Of a stretch of DNA of 64,000 nucleotides, positions 7,483-16,500 are shown one piece after another; positions within the stretch are counted from its first letter, which is position 1; the number at the start of each line of letters is the position of its first letter. The DNA comes from an uncultured Clostridia bacterium. Its GTDB lineage: Bacteria; Bacillota; Clostridia; Oscillospirales; CAG-272. A program made the translations under genes and the position numbers. The notes beneath the pieces were generated by a model. It worked only from the letters and a program-made list of their open reading frames with translations, was not told the DNA's origin and ran no database searches. The stretch lies in the NCBI GenBank assembly GCA_947631765.1, contig CANRMP010000004.1, positions 62,001 through 126,000 of the forward strand. Direction: 5' to 3'.

Positions 7483-8487
7483 TTATGCGCCGATAAGCTC
7501 CAAAAGCCTCTCTATCGGACCCTCGGTCTTTTCATAAAGCATAAGCTTTTCCCCGTCGCAGAGTATCACGATGTCTCCGAGCTCGTCTGTGCGGTAGATA
7601 TCGATATCGCGCTCATTGTAAGCGTCAATAACGCTTTTGTGCGGATGACCGTAGCTGTTGCCCTCTCCCACGCTGATTAGCGCCACCGAGGGGTCTGCGG
7701 CGTCAAGAAAATCTTTGCTGCTCGAGGTGCTTGAGCCGTGATGCCCGACTTTAATAAGATCGCACGAGAGCGTTTCCTCGGTATATTCGTCAAGAAGCGC
7801 GCCCTCCTCAATGGTTTCGGCGTCTCCGGTGAAAAGAAAGGTGCTTTCCATATATGTCAGCTTCATAACAAGGCTGTCGTTATTTCCTCCGCCGTCGGTT
7901 ATCTCAAACGGAGCCAAAATGCCGATTTCAAGCTCTCCCATATTGAAGCTGTAGCCCGCCGAGACGGTTATAACCTCACAGCCCTCATTTTCAAAGGTCT
8001 CAAAAAGCGCCTTTTCGGTGTTGTTGTCGGGAGGAGCGGCGTTTACTATGACGGTATTTACGTTGATTTTTTCTGCAACCTCGTCGCATGAGCCGTAATG
8101 GTCGTCGTGAAAGTGACTTATAACCATATAGTCAAGCTCTCTTACCCCAAGCTCGGTTATGTACGATATCACCTTTTCGCTCTCTCTATCCTTTCCCGAA
8201 TCGATGAGCATGCTTTCCCCCTCAGGCGTTATGATAAGCGTGCAGTCACCCTGCCCCACGTCGATAAAATGAAGCTGGAGCTTGTTTTTTGAGGCGATAT
8301 TAAAGCTTTGAGAGGTAACGCACCAATACACGACAAGGGCAACTATCACAAAAACCATAAAGAGCAGGAAAAAAATCTGCGCCTTTGAGGCGCCCGTCCT
8401 CTTTTTTCCCGAGTAGGAGCGGCTTTTGCTTTTTGTGCGCGTTGTCGTATTTCTCTTCTTATTTTTATTTGCGGCAGTGGACGCCAT
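7483..8487 (-). CDS. membrane-anchored MBL-fold hydrolase, ComEC C-terminal-like
   Basis: A 334-residue protein with a Lys/Arg/Ser/Thr-rich cytoplasmic N terminus (residues 1-34), one membrane helix (~37-60) and an extracellular metallo-beta-lactamase domain. The domain shows LHFIDVGQGDCTLI, the metal-binding HFHDDH (HxHxDH), FTGDAE and VGHHGSSTSSS, the set typical of ComEC/Rec2 C-terminal domains and related stand-alone secreted proteins. Such domains are thought to degrade the non-transforming DNA strand, or act on other phosphodiesters, outside the membrane. The polytopic ComEC competence channel is absent here, so a role in competence is not implied. It starts 37 bases after the CmpB-family gene and may be co-transcribed with it. 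Confidence 0.88.
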   Translation of the reverse strand: MASTAANKNKKRNTTTRTKSKSRSYSGKKRTGASKAQIFFLLFMVFVIVALVVYWCVTSQSFNIASKNKLQLHFIDVGQGDCTLIITPEGESMLIDSGKDRESEKVISYITELGVRELDYMVISHFHDDHYGSCDEVAEKINVNTVIVNAAPPDNNTEKALFETFENEGCEVITVSAGYSFNMGELEIGILAPFEITDGGGNNDSLVMKLTYMESTFLFTGDAETIEEGALLDEYTEETLSCDLIKVGHHGSSTSSSKDFLDAADPSVALISVGEGNSYGHPHKSVIDAYNERDIDIYRTDELGDIVILCDGEKLMLYEKTEGPIERLLELIGA

Positions 8488-8524
8488 AAAACACCTTTTC
8501 CCGATGTAAAATCATGATATTTTA

Positions 8525-8956
8525 TTAGATTATATCACTCTTTTTACTATATTTCAAGTTAAGTTTTGAAAATAGTTTCGCATCTAAAAAGGAACAGAGA
8601 AAAAAGGCGGGAAAGCAGAGAAGGTACCACGCCGCCAAAAATTCAAGGCATATCTGCCCCATAAAATTAAAAGGCAGGTTGCTGTAGTCCCACACCCCCA
8701 TACCGAGAGCCACATTAATAATAAGCCCGCAGATAAATTCGGCAAGAATTATCAGAGCACAGCCTATAAGCGCGCGCCCGAATATCGAAACGCTCCTGCA
8801 ATGCAGATTAATATAATAAAGCGCCGTCATGCAGACTCCCCCTGCCACTGCCATGCTCCAGTGGGTATAGGACCTCCATATAACCTCAATCAGCGCGTAA
8901 AGCGCCGCGCCGAACAAAAAAACCGTAAAATATCTTATTGTGATATTCCTTGACAT
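8525..8956 (-). CDS. small membrane protein, putative ABC-transporter type IV (PF06541/CmpB) family
   Basis: A 143-residue protein with about four membrane helices. The segment GVWDYSNLPFNFMGQICLE (residues ~86-104) is the family hallmark, a WDYS...PFNFxGxI/V motif before the last helix. The family is common in Clostridia and has no proven role; the transporter name is historical. AAGGAG precedes the ATG. It lies between the M23 peptidase gene and the MBL-fold gene on the same strand. Confidence 0.75.
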   Translation of the reverse strand: MSRNITIRYFTVFLFGAALYALIEVIWRSYTHWSMAVAGGVCMTALYYINLHCRSVSIFGRALIGCALIILAEFICGLIINVALGMGVWDYSNLPFNFMGQICLEFLAAWYLLCFPAFFLCSFLDAKLFSKLNLKYSKKSDII

Positions 8957-9037
8957 GACTTACTCCTTGCCATAACGCATAGAATAAGTATTGGTCTTGA
9001 TTTTACGCTTTATTCCCGATTTTTAAAATAGTGCGCT

Positions 9038-9865
9038 TTATTTTTCGGAAGGCTCCTCCGGCAGATACAAAAGCGGGTCGACCTTGTCGCCGTTTTTTCT
9101 TATTTCAAAATGAAGGTGACTGCCCGTGGCGTTTCCCGTGTCGCCCATTTTAGCAATAATATCTCCCCTTGCCACCCTTTGCCCGACCTCGACCGAAATT
9201 TTTGAGAGATGACCGTAGCACGTGGAGTAGCCGTTTTGGTGGTCGATTATTATGCAAAGCCCGTACGAGCCGTTCTCCCCCGCATAGCTTACAATTCCCG
9301 AATCGGCGGCTGATATATCGGTGCCGAGACGGTTTGCAATGTCAAGCCCGTAATGATTTTTAGATACTCCTCCGAGCACCCTCATGCCGTAATAAGAGGT
9401 GATTTTCCCGAGTGTCGGATATATAAATTCATTGTACGGTACCGCGCGGTCACAGCCGTAATATATAAGCTCGTCAATTGCCGGCAAAATCACCTCGGTA
9501 CTAAGAAGTGTGCGCTCACTTTCCCCGTTTTCATAGGTGCGCACCTCATACAGCATGACCTTCTCCCCTTCCCGTCCCTCACACATAACCTGCCTTTCGT
9601 TATACGGAATTGTATCCGACGGAAGGAGAAAACTTTCATACGGCAGAATTTCGTGCACCTCGTCATAAGTTACGGTGTATGAGGGCGCACTCTCAAGAAG
9701 GTCGGAATAATTGCCGCCCTCCTTTTCCTCTTCAAAAGCCGCCTTGTCGGCAGAGAGCCCGTCCTCATTTGCTTCATAAGAGGCGGCGGGCAGAGAGAGC
9801 GCCGCAAAGAGCAAAAGAAGCAGTACACATGTTGATATTACCGTGCCGTTCTTTTTAACCTTCAT
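9038..9865 (-). CDS. secreted M23 peptidase with G5 domain
   Basis: About 275 residues: an N-terminal signal/anchor helix (VISTCVLLLLLFAALSLP), a G5-like domain (residues ~70-150, around YTVTYDEVHEILPYESFLL to STEVILP), then a LytM/M23 metallopeptidase domain. The latter shows HYGLDIANRLGTD, the GHLSKISVEVGQRV strand, GDTGNATGSHLHFE and the zinc-binding HLH. It should cleave peptidoglycan cross-bridges outside the membrane; G5 domains bind polysaccharide. The start at 9865 has GGTGA at good spacing. An ATG at 9883 would be only about six bases from the predicted transcription start. Confidence 0.9.
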   Translation of the reverse strand: MKVKKNGTVISTCVLLLLLFAALSLPAASYEANEDGLSADKAAFEEEKEGGNYSDLLESAPSYTVTYDEVHEILPYESFLLPSDTIPYNERQVMCEGREGEKVMLYEVRTYENGESERTLLSTEVILPAIDELIYYGCDRAVPYNEFIYPTLGKITSYYGMRVLGGVSKNHYGLDIANRLGTDISAADSGIVSYAGENGSYGLCIIIDHQNGYSTCYGHLSKISVEVGQRVARGDIIAKMGDTGNATGSHLHFEIRKNGDKVDPLLYLPEEPSEK

Positions 9866-9895
9866 AACTTTCACCCGTTTCATCTGTTTTTATAA

Positions 9896-9925
9896 ATTAT
9901 ACCATCCATAATATAGCAATGTCAA
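9896..9925 (-). promoter_or_regulatory. promoter of the M23 peptidase gene
   Basis: On the minus strand TTGACA (9925-9920) and TATAAT (9901-9896) are separated by 18 bases: both boxes match consensus exactly. The predicted start of transcription is near 9889, which favours translation from 9865. Confidence 0.85.
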
Positions 9926-9967
9926 GCAGAAAATTTCGGCAAAAGCCCCGCAAGTTCGTCAAAACGC

Positions 9968-9996
9968 TTGATTTTCGCTTGATTTTATGGTATCAT
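9968..9996 (+). promoter_or_regulatory. promoter of tadA
   Basis: TTGATT (9968-9973) and TATCAT (9991-9996) are 17 bases apart. The predicted start near 10003 leaves a leader of about 40 bases before the tadA ATG at 10042. Confidence 0.7.
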
Positions 9997-10041
9997 GTTC
10001 AAAGACAATGTCGATTCTCGGCGATGAAAAAAGGAAATTAC

Positions 10042-10527
10042 ATGAAAAACAGCGAAGAAGATATTATATATATGAACGAGGCAATAGCCCTTGCAAAAAA
10101 AGCCATGGAGGTGGCGGAGGTGCCTGTCGGAGCTGTTGTGGTATGTGAGGGTAAAATTGTGGGCAGAGGGTACAACTACCGCGAAAACGGAAGGAACGCT
10201 TTAGCCCACGCGGAGATTGCCGCAATTGACGAGGCTTGCCGAACGCTTCACGGCTGGCGGCTTCACAAATGCACCATGTACTGCACTCTTGAGCCCTGCC
10301 CGATGTGCGCGGGCGCCATTATTAACTCGCGGATAAAAAGAGTGGTATTCGGCGCGTGCGATATGAAGGCGGGCGCCTTTGGCAGCGTGTTTGACATAAA
10401 TTCTCTGCCGCTCAACCACACGGCCGAGGTTTGCTCGGGCGTACTTGAAAGCGAGTGCAGGGAGCTAATGGGCGCTTTTTTCCGCACTCTGAGAGTTAAC
10501 AAGGAAAAGCCCGAGGGTGGCGCATAA
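10042..10527 (+). CDS. tadA: tRNA(Arg) adenosine(34) deaminase
   Basis: A 161-residue cytidine-deaminase-fold enzyme. The zinc site is visible as HAEIAAID (residues ~55-62) and PCPMCAG (~85-91), and the RVVFGACDMKAGAFGS segment is typical of TadA. It converts A34 to inosine in tRNA-Arg(ACG). The start at 10042 is chosen because AAGGA lies eight bases upstream and the promoter boxes at 9968-9996 exclude longer readings. It is monocistronic and divergent from the M23 gene. Confidence 0.93.
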   Translation: MKNSEEDIIYMNEAIALAKKAMEVAEVPVGAVVVCEGKIVGRGYNYRENGRNALAHAEIAAIDEACRTLHGWRLHKCTMYCTLEPCPMCAGAIINSRIKRVVFGACDMKAGAFGSVFDINSLPLNHTAEVCSGVLESECRELMGAFFRTLRVNKEKPEGGA

Positions 10528-10556
10528 AAAAATTGGGCGAGTGTTTTTCACTCGCC
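10528..10556 (-). terminator. terminator overlapping the end of the membrane-protein gene
   Basis: An 8-bp stem GGCGAGTG/CACTCGCC (10536-10556) is followed on the minus strand by CCAATTTTTTT. The stop codon of the minus-strand gene (10548-10550) is in the loop and stem. The plus strand has no T-run after the stem, so it serves the minus strand mainly; any use for tadA would be weak. Confidence 0.75.
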
Positions 10557-11423
10557 TTGTGGGGTAAGCCCCGTAAGCTTTATAAGCGTGTTTATTTCGT
10601 ACGCGGGAAACAAAATTTCATAAAGCGTTCGGTCCTTTTTTATCTGTAATGAGGCAACGCCCTTAAAATAAACATTTCCCTTGTTGTCGCCGTTTATTTT
10701 ATACTCCCTGTATTTTTCATCCCTGTAGCTTTCTGTTTTATTCCACCCTACCATGCAGACCCTGCGGTCTGTTTTTTTAAGCGCGCAAATATTTTCAAGC
10801 GGGAAAGTGTAAATTGTGCTTATGTCGGCAAGCATGAAGGACTCCCCGTCAGTATACGCCTTCATGTCAAGGCTCATAAAATCGCTTGCCATCGCGTTTT
10901 TTCTTTTTCCCTTTTTGTCTATCCGGTAAATGCCGCAGAGCACATCAATGTTATTTGCGCCTTCGGGAACGCCGAGCTTTTTATAAAAAAGCTTCAAGCG
11001 CCTTTCGTCCTCCCCCTCGCGCGCCTTATTTTCTTTTTCATAATCGCGCCGCTTTACGACACCTGCAACGGCGCAAGAAACCCACAAAAAGCAGCTGACA
11101 ATCGCCGTCACGGCAACTATCGGCAGATCGGAGAAAATCGAGGAGCTCTCGGGAAACGCCGCGTCGTAGATAAAAAAGAGCACCATGTGAACTATTGTCG
11201 CCGCCCAGCCGACCTTGTATCCGATAGTAAGCCAAAAAGGCGGCTTATAATCTTTTTCGCTGCTTTCACTAAGTATTTTGTCGTATTGCTCGGCGTTTTC
11301 GTCAAAGCTTTTTGTTATAAAGCAGTCGCCGTCAAAAGCAAAGCTGCCCTTTGCTTTTTCATTGTCCGCGTTCATTGCAAACACATTTATAACATCCATT
11401 TTTAAATTGTCTCTTTCAAGCAT
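10548..11423 (-). CDS. hypothetical membrane protein with two helices
   Basis: A 291-residue protein that I do not recognise. It has an N-terminal soluble part (~60 residues), two hydrophobic helices (about residues 65-88 and 98-123), a highly charged stretch (KRRDYEKENKAREGEDERR) and a C-terminal soluble domain of ~150 residues with a beta-rich look (IYTFPLENICALKKT, NVYFKGVASLQIKKD). The start overlaps the antiporter stop by eight bases, which points to translational coupling and perhaps a shared function. The C-terminal half resembles a PH-like or lipid-contact fold only in general character; no function is claimed. Confidence 0.7.
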   Translation of the reverse strand: MLERDNLKMDVINVFAMNADNEKAKGSFAFDGDCFITKSFDENAEQYDKILSESSEKDYKPPFWLTIGYKVGWAATIVHMVLFFIYDAAFPESSSIFSDLPIVAVTAIVSCFLWVSCAVAGVVKRRDYEKENKAREGEDERRLKLFYKKLGVPEGANNIDVLCGIYRIDKKGKRKNAMASDFMSLDMKAYTDGESFMLADISTIYTFPLENICALKKTDRRVCMVGWNKTESYRDEKYREYKINGDNKGNVYFKGVASLQIKKDRTLYEILFPAYEINTLIKLTGLTPQGE

Positions 11424-12405
11424 TAACTGTTAAAAAAGCGATATTCCCCGAATCTATAAGAAAAATTAAGGCAAGATAGCCCGCGTACAAAGCTATCATT
11501 GCCGCTCCCTGCCACCTTCTGAATTTTCCCGAAATAAGCGCGGGAACAAGCGCTAAGGCGCCGACGATAAATGACATCGGCAAATCGACGTATGCGGTCT
11601 GCAAGAAATCCCCTCCGGTTATAGTGCCGCCAGAAATGAGCGCGCATATCGGGAGAATCAGGGTCATATCTATTATATTTGCGCCTATTATATTGCCGAG
11701 CGAGAGCGAGGGCAATTTTTTTATAACGGCGCTTACAGTCGTCACAAGCTCGGGAAGTGAGGTGCCGATAGCTATTGCGGTAAGGGAAATCACCGCCTCG
11801 CTCACTCCGAGCGACCTTGCAATTTCGCTTCCGTAATTTACAAGCAGGCGCGAGCCTATAACTATTCCGCAAATACCGACAAGCAAAAAAGCGACATTTT
11901 TTGCAACACCCTTTGGAGTGGGCTTTTCCCTCTCCTCGCTTACCTTGCTCTCTTTCTTTGCGCTCATGATATTTTCGGCGATAAAGAGGGCAAATATTAT
12001 AAGAATGGGCAGACATTCGAAAAGCTTCAAGTCTCCGTCAAGGGAGAACAGAAACAAAAACATAATTGCGCCGAGCATCAGGCAGCTTTTTGCAATATAG
12101 CTTTTTCTGTTTATTGCTATCGGCATGAAAAGTATTGAAATTGCCATAATAAGCGCAATGTTTGCGGTGACCGAGCCTATGGCGTTTCCGCACGCCATTG
12201 ACAGCTTGCCCTGATAGGCGGCAATTGAGGAGACTATCATCTCGGGCAGAGTAGTCGCAAAGCTTACAATAGTCGCTCCGACTATAAATTTCGGTATGCC
12301 GGAGGCGTCAGCTATCCACGCGGCGCCGTCGACAAACATATCTCCGCCCTTGACTATAAACAAAATACCGACCGCAAAGAGAAAATACATAAGAAAGGTT
12401 TCCAT
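11416..12405 (-). CDS. calcium/sodium antiporter (CaCA family, YrbG-like)
   Basis: A 329-residue, roughly ten-helix membrane protein with two inverted Na_Ca_ex repeats. The alpha-1 repeat carries VGATIVSFATTLPEMIVS and the alpha-2 repeat carries TAIAIGTSLPELVTT; the Glu in each is an ion ligand. A charged cytoplasmic loop (AKKESKVSEEREKPTPKG) separates the halves. It exchanges Ca2+ for Na+ or K+ across the cell membrane. The ATG at 12405 is used because transcription is predicted to start near 12447, below the upstream in-frame TTG. The gene overlaps the next membrane-protein gene by eight bases. Confidence 0.92.
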   Translation of the reverse strand: METFLMYFLFAVGILFIVKGGDMFVDGAAWIADASGIPKFIVGATIVSFATTLPEMIVSSIAAYQGKLSMACGNAIGSVTANIALIMAISILFMPIAINRKSYIAKSCLMLGAIMFLFLFSLDGDLKLFECLPILIIFALFIAENIMSAKKESKVSEEREKPTPKGVAKNVAFLLVGICGIVIGSRLLVNYGSEIARSLGVSEAVISLTAIAIGTSLPELVTTVSAVIKKLPSLSLGNIIGANIIDMTLILPICALISGGTITGGDFLQTAYVDLPMSFIVGALALVPALISGKFRRWQGAAMIALYAGYLALIFLIDSGNIAFLTVNA

Positions 12406-12453
12406 ATGCCTTTTTTTATTTATCCTCCGTTTTTCATACTTCCTCGGCAAACG

Positions 12454-12482
12454 ATTTTATCAGATTTTATGCCGTTTGTCAA
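12454..12482 (-). promoter_or_regulatory. promoter of the antiporter operon
   Basis: On the minus strand TTGACA (12482-12477), a 17-base spacer and TAAAAT (12459-12454). The short leader contains a five-codon reading frame, MKNGG (12437-12420), with AGGA just upstream; its two Gly codons form a GGAGGA sequence. Confidence 0.8.
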
Positions 12483-12530
12483 GCATATTTGTGCTCGCGC
12501 GGTATATTTTGCGCTTTTTTTCATTAATAC

Positions 12531-12559
12531 TTGAAAGAATGAAATTTTTATGCTATACT
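12531..12559 (+). promoter_or_regulatory. promoter of coaW
   Basis: TTGAAA (12531-12536), 17 bases, TATACT (12554-12559). It is divergent from the antiporter promoter, with about 50 bases between the two -35 boxes, so a shared regulator could act on both. Confidence 0.8.
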
Positions 12560-12594
12560 TTATGGGAATACACAAGAAGGCAGAGTGACAGCAC

Positions 12595-13416
12595 ATGGAT
12601 AAAACAATAGTTGGAATCGACGTCGGCGGGAGCACCACAAAGATCGTGGGCTTTGACCAAAACAAAAAGCTCATCGAGCCGATATTTATAAGAGCCACCG
12701 ACCAAATAACCTCGGTCTACGGAGCGCTTGGCAAATTTACCACCGAAAACAATATAAAACTTTCGGAAATTGAAAAAATAATGGTAACCGGCGTGGGCTC
12801 AACCTTCATTTCTGACGAGATATACAACATCCCCTGCGAGCACGTTTCGGAATTTCCCTGCATCGGCAAGGGCGGAATATACCTTTCAAAGCTTGAGCGG
12901 GCAATTGTCGTCAGCATGGGTACGGGTACAGCCATTGTATGCGCCGACGGGAATGGCAAATTCGAGTACCTCGGCGGAACGGGAGTCGGCGGAGGAACTC
13001 TTATCGGACTCTCGGAAAAAATGCTCGGAGTGAGAACCGTGGAAAACATAATAGAGCTTGCCAAGGACGGGGATCTCTCCCATGTCGACCTTCGGGTTAA
13101 CGACATAACAAAAACAGAAATACATCCCGACCTTGCGCCGAACCTTACCGCCGCAAACTTTGGAAAAATCAGCGACGTTGCCTCAAAGGGCGACCTTGCC
13201 CTCGGAATTATCAATTTGATTTTCGAAACTATAGGCATGAGCGCCATTTTTGCCGCGCGGGGGAAAAATATAAACAATATCGTCCTCACCGGAAATGTGA
13301 CGACTATCCCTCAGGCGTTCGATATCTTCAAGTCGCTTAACGACCTCTTTGAAATCAATTTCATTATCCCTCAAAACGCGCAGTTCGGAACGGTTATAGG
13401 CGCCGCCTTGCAATAA
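12595..13416 (+). CDS. coaW: type II pantothenate kinase
   Basis: A 273-residue ASKHA-fold kinase of the eukaryote-like type II family found in staphylococci and other Firmicutes. The phosphate-1 loop IVGIDVGGSTTKIVGF, the central GTGTAIVCADG and GGTGVGGGTLIGLSE, and a C-terminal GNVTTIPQ segment support the call. It phosphorylates pantothenate in the first step of CoA synthesis; type II enzymes resist CoA feedback. The gene stands alone with its own promoter and a following hairpin. The Shine-Dalgarno sequence is weak (AAGG/AGAG about 15 bases upstream). Confidence 0.88.
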   Translation: MDKTIVGIDVGGSTTKIVGFDQNKKLIEPIFIRATDQITSVYGALGKFTTENNIKLSEIEKIMVTGVGSTFISDEIYNIPCEHVSEFPCIGKGGIYLSKLERAIVVSMGTGTAIVCADGNGKFEYLGGTGVGGGTLIGLSEKMLGVRTVENIIELAKDGDLSHVDLRVNDITKTEIHPDLAPNLTAANFGKISDVASKGDLALGIINLIFETIGMSAIFAARGKNINNIVLTGNVTTIPQAFDIFKSLNDLFEINFIIPQNAQFGTVIGAALQ

Positions 13417-13466
13417 ATTTAAGCTGCGGAAGCCGCCCGACGTTATATATATTTAATCAGAATTTA

Positions 13467-13498
13467 AACAGACCGACTTTTTGCAAAGCCGGTCTGTT
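13467..13498. terminator. bidirectional terminator between convergent genes
   Basis: AACAGACCG...CTTT, TTGC loop, AAAG...CGGTCTGTT with one internal A/C mismatch on the plus strand, which becomes a G-T wobble on the minus strand. T-rich sequence follows on both sides (TTTATTG on plus, TTTAAATT on minus). It separates coaW from the large lipoprotein gene. Confidence 0.75.
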
Positions 13499-13522
13499 TT
13501 ATTGTTTATTAAGGCTTAGTTA

Positions 13523-16500
13523 TCAGTCTTGGAAGTGCGCGTCAACGTCCCATCTGCCCGCAACGCCGAAGAGCTCCCAAACCTCTTTTATCGTCGCGCC
13601 GTAAGCAAGCTTCCAGCCGTCGCCGTACTTGTCTCTGAGCACGTCCTGGAAGGTAAGTATAGCTCTTACCGCTTTATTGCCGTACATACGTGCAAGGAAG
13701 CAATAGAAGGTTGCCGTGGGCTGATATGCTCCCTGGAAATCGTCTTCCTTCCATCTGTAGTTATCGCGGTCTCTGTCCTCGCCAGCCTTTATCGGTCCGT
13801 AGTAGTTATACTTGACGTAGTCCGCATCGCCCTCTGCAATCCATCCCTCGTTGCCTCCGTCAAGAAGCTGTGAGTGAGCCATTTCGTGAACTGTTGCGCC
13901 GTCGCATCTTTCGTTCTTGTAGTAGGTAACGTTGAACTTAATGTTAATGGTTCCCGAGTTGTTTGTCCATCTTACGGTAACCGCAACGCTCCCGCTTGAC
14001 TGCTCGCCGTCAGCCTGGAGATAGCCGATGTGTCTTATTTCACCTCTGTTTGCCCAGTCGGCAACGCCCTGGAGGTTGTTTTCGACGTCGTCAAGCACGT
14101 CCTTCCACTTTTCAATTGTGAAATAGTGGTCGGTCTTGAATACCGCGCAGTTGCAGGTGCCGGTCACATTTCCGTTCTCGTCGATTATATTGTGCGGGGT
14201 CTCGACGGTCTGGTCCATAAGGCGTTCGAACTCAGCCGCTGTTACCTTCTGATTGAGGCTGTCCTGGCTGTTTTCATCGTATGCAACTCCGTCCCAGATG
14301 AAGTTTGTATATCTGTTTACATAGTAGTAACGGCTTCCGTCGGGATTTATTGTGGAGGAGTGAACGTCGTAAAGGTCGTCGTCAATTGTCTTTGCAGCCT
14401 TGCTTGCGTCGGTTTGATACTCGAAAATCGGGAATCCGTTGTTGATGTTTGTTTTGTCCTCGACAAAGTATTCGTGAACCTTGAAGTAGTTGGGTGAGGT
14501 CTTGGAAATTTCAAAGACCGCATTTGTAAACTCCTCGGCTCCGGCAACTCCGCCCTTGTCCGACTTTTTATTTCCCGTATATGCCGCTGCGGTTTTATCC
14601 GAGAGGTAGAGGTTGTTTGAATAGTTAATATACACGTCGACGCTTGAATACTGCGTTGTGTACGATTCGTTGAATCTTCCGCCGGTAATGCCTATGATAC
14701 CCATAGCATTTTCCGCAACAATATCGCCCGCGTTATAGCAGTTCATAATAAAGGATCTGTCGCTTGCGGCGTTAGCGCATATACCTCCGGCATATGTGTC
14801 AGCCGTTATCTTACCTACGTTATAGCAGTACATGATGTACGAGCGGCAGTCGCTGATCTGACCGACAATACCCGCCGCGTATCCGCCGCTTGAAGTTACC
14901 TCGCCCTTGTTATAGCATCTGAGCGCCATGCCGTCCCATATGGTATTGTCGCTGAATACGCCGACAATACCTCCGACGTAGGATTTAACATATGAATTTG
15001 AGGTGTAATTTGCGTTTATTTTTCCGCTGTTCCAGCAATCGACAACCTGACCTATGCCGATAACATTTCCGACAACTCCGCCGACGTATCCGACAGTCTT
15101 TCCTGCGCCGGTCACGCTTCCTTCGTTGGAGGAGCCTGAAATTGTGGCGTTGACTATCGAGCCGATAACTCCGCCGAGTCCGGTGCTGTTTTTGGCGTCG
15201 TTTACCGCATAGGCTGAGGTGCAGCTTACAGCTCCCTTGTTAACGCAGTTAATGATATCTCCGCTTATTGCCACGGATTTACCCGCGATTCCTCCCACAA
15301 AGGAGGCAAAACCCGCGTCAATGTTTACATTTCCCGTGAAGGTGCAGTTTTCAACGCTTGTAACATATTTGCCGTTGAGCATTCCCACAATACCGCCGAC
15401 GCCTTCCATCGTTCCCGCCTTGGCGTATGCGGTTGTGGCGTTACCCGACTTGTCGCTTGTAGATATTGTTCCCGAAACCGTGCAGTCGGTTACAAGTCCG
15501 CGGTTTTCTCCCGCAAGTATACCGACCTTGGCGCTTCCGTCCGCAAAGACGTAAACGTCGTCAAAGCTGAGGTTTTTCACGGTTGAGCCTGTGCCGATAC
15601 ATCCGAAAAATCCGAGGGTCTCGTTGTCGGCGCCCGTTATGTAAAGCCCCTTGACCGTCTTTCCGTTTCCGTCAAAAACGCCCTTAAACGGCATCATTGA
15701 GGAGGCTATGGGAGTCCACTCTATTCCTCCCATATCGATATCGGAGCCAAGCGTTGCGTTTATTATTCTGTGACCCTTATTGACATAATCCGCAAAAACG
15801 TAAAGCTCTGCGGGGTTGGTTATCTGATAAACGTCGTCCTTAACCTCAACCGTGCTTATAGTCTCGCACACGCCCTGATACTCGCAAGCAAAGGCGTCCA
15901 GCCCGTAAAGCGTATCGCCGAATTCGACAACGTACGGACTTATTTCGATTTTTGTGAGCGAGCCGCCGTCGATTCCGCTTACCGTTGCGGCGACAATTGA
16001 GGTTTTGTTGTAATCGGAGGCTTTATAGGTAACGCCGCCCAGCTCATAGCTGTCACCCTTTGATTTAAGGTTGCCTATTGTACTTTGCGGCTCGCCGTTT
16101 ATTTTTACCTCAAAGCCGACGTCTGTAAAGTCCTCTTCGTTGACCGCCGCGATGATCTCAATATCCGAGCCGACGGCGTTTGCGGCAAGGATTTCGATCT
16201 CAAGCGTTCTTGACATCAGCCAGCCGGTCGCGGTCTTTACCGCCACCATATTGGTTGTAGCTTCGATTTCGACCTTGTCCTCGGCGGGTTTAATGTATGT
16301 GTCGATAAAATAGTCAACCGCGTCTTCTATGTATTCGTCGGCGGAAGCGCAAATGACTATTTTCTCATTGAGCACCGCCACAGCGTACATTTCGCCGCTT
16401 AAAGAGTTTTTGACAATCTGAGACTCGGGTCTGTTGGTGTCTCCCACAAGTATTTCAAGAAGCCCTTCTTCAAGGGTTTCGCCCCTCTTGATCCAGTCGT

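Noticed and set aside
7483-8487. ComEC competence channel
   Set aside because: Only the MBL domain with one anchor helix is present; the polytopic competence domain is missing.
9919-10041. Long N-terminal extension of TadA
   Set aside because: The frame would run through the tadA promoter boxes and has no ribosome site; the family starts near 10042.
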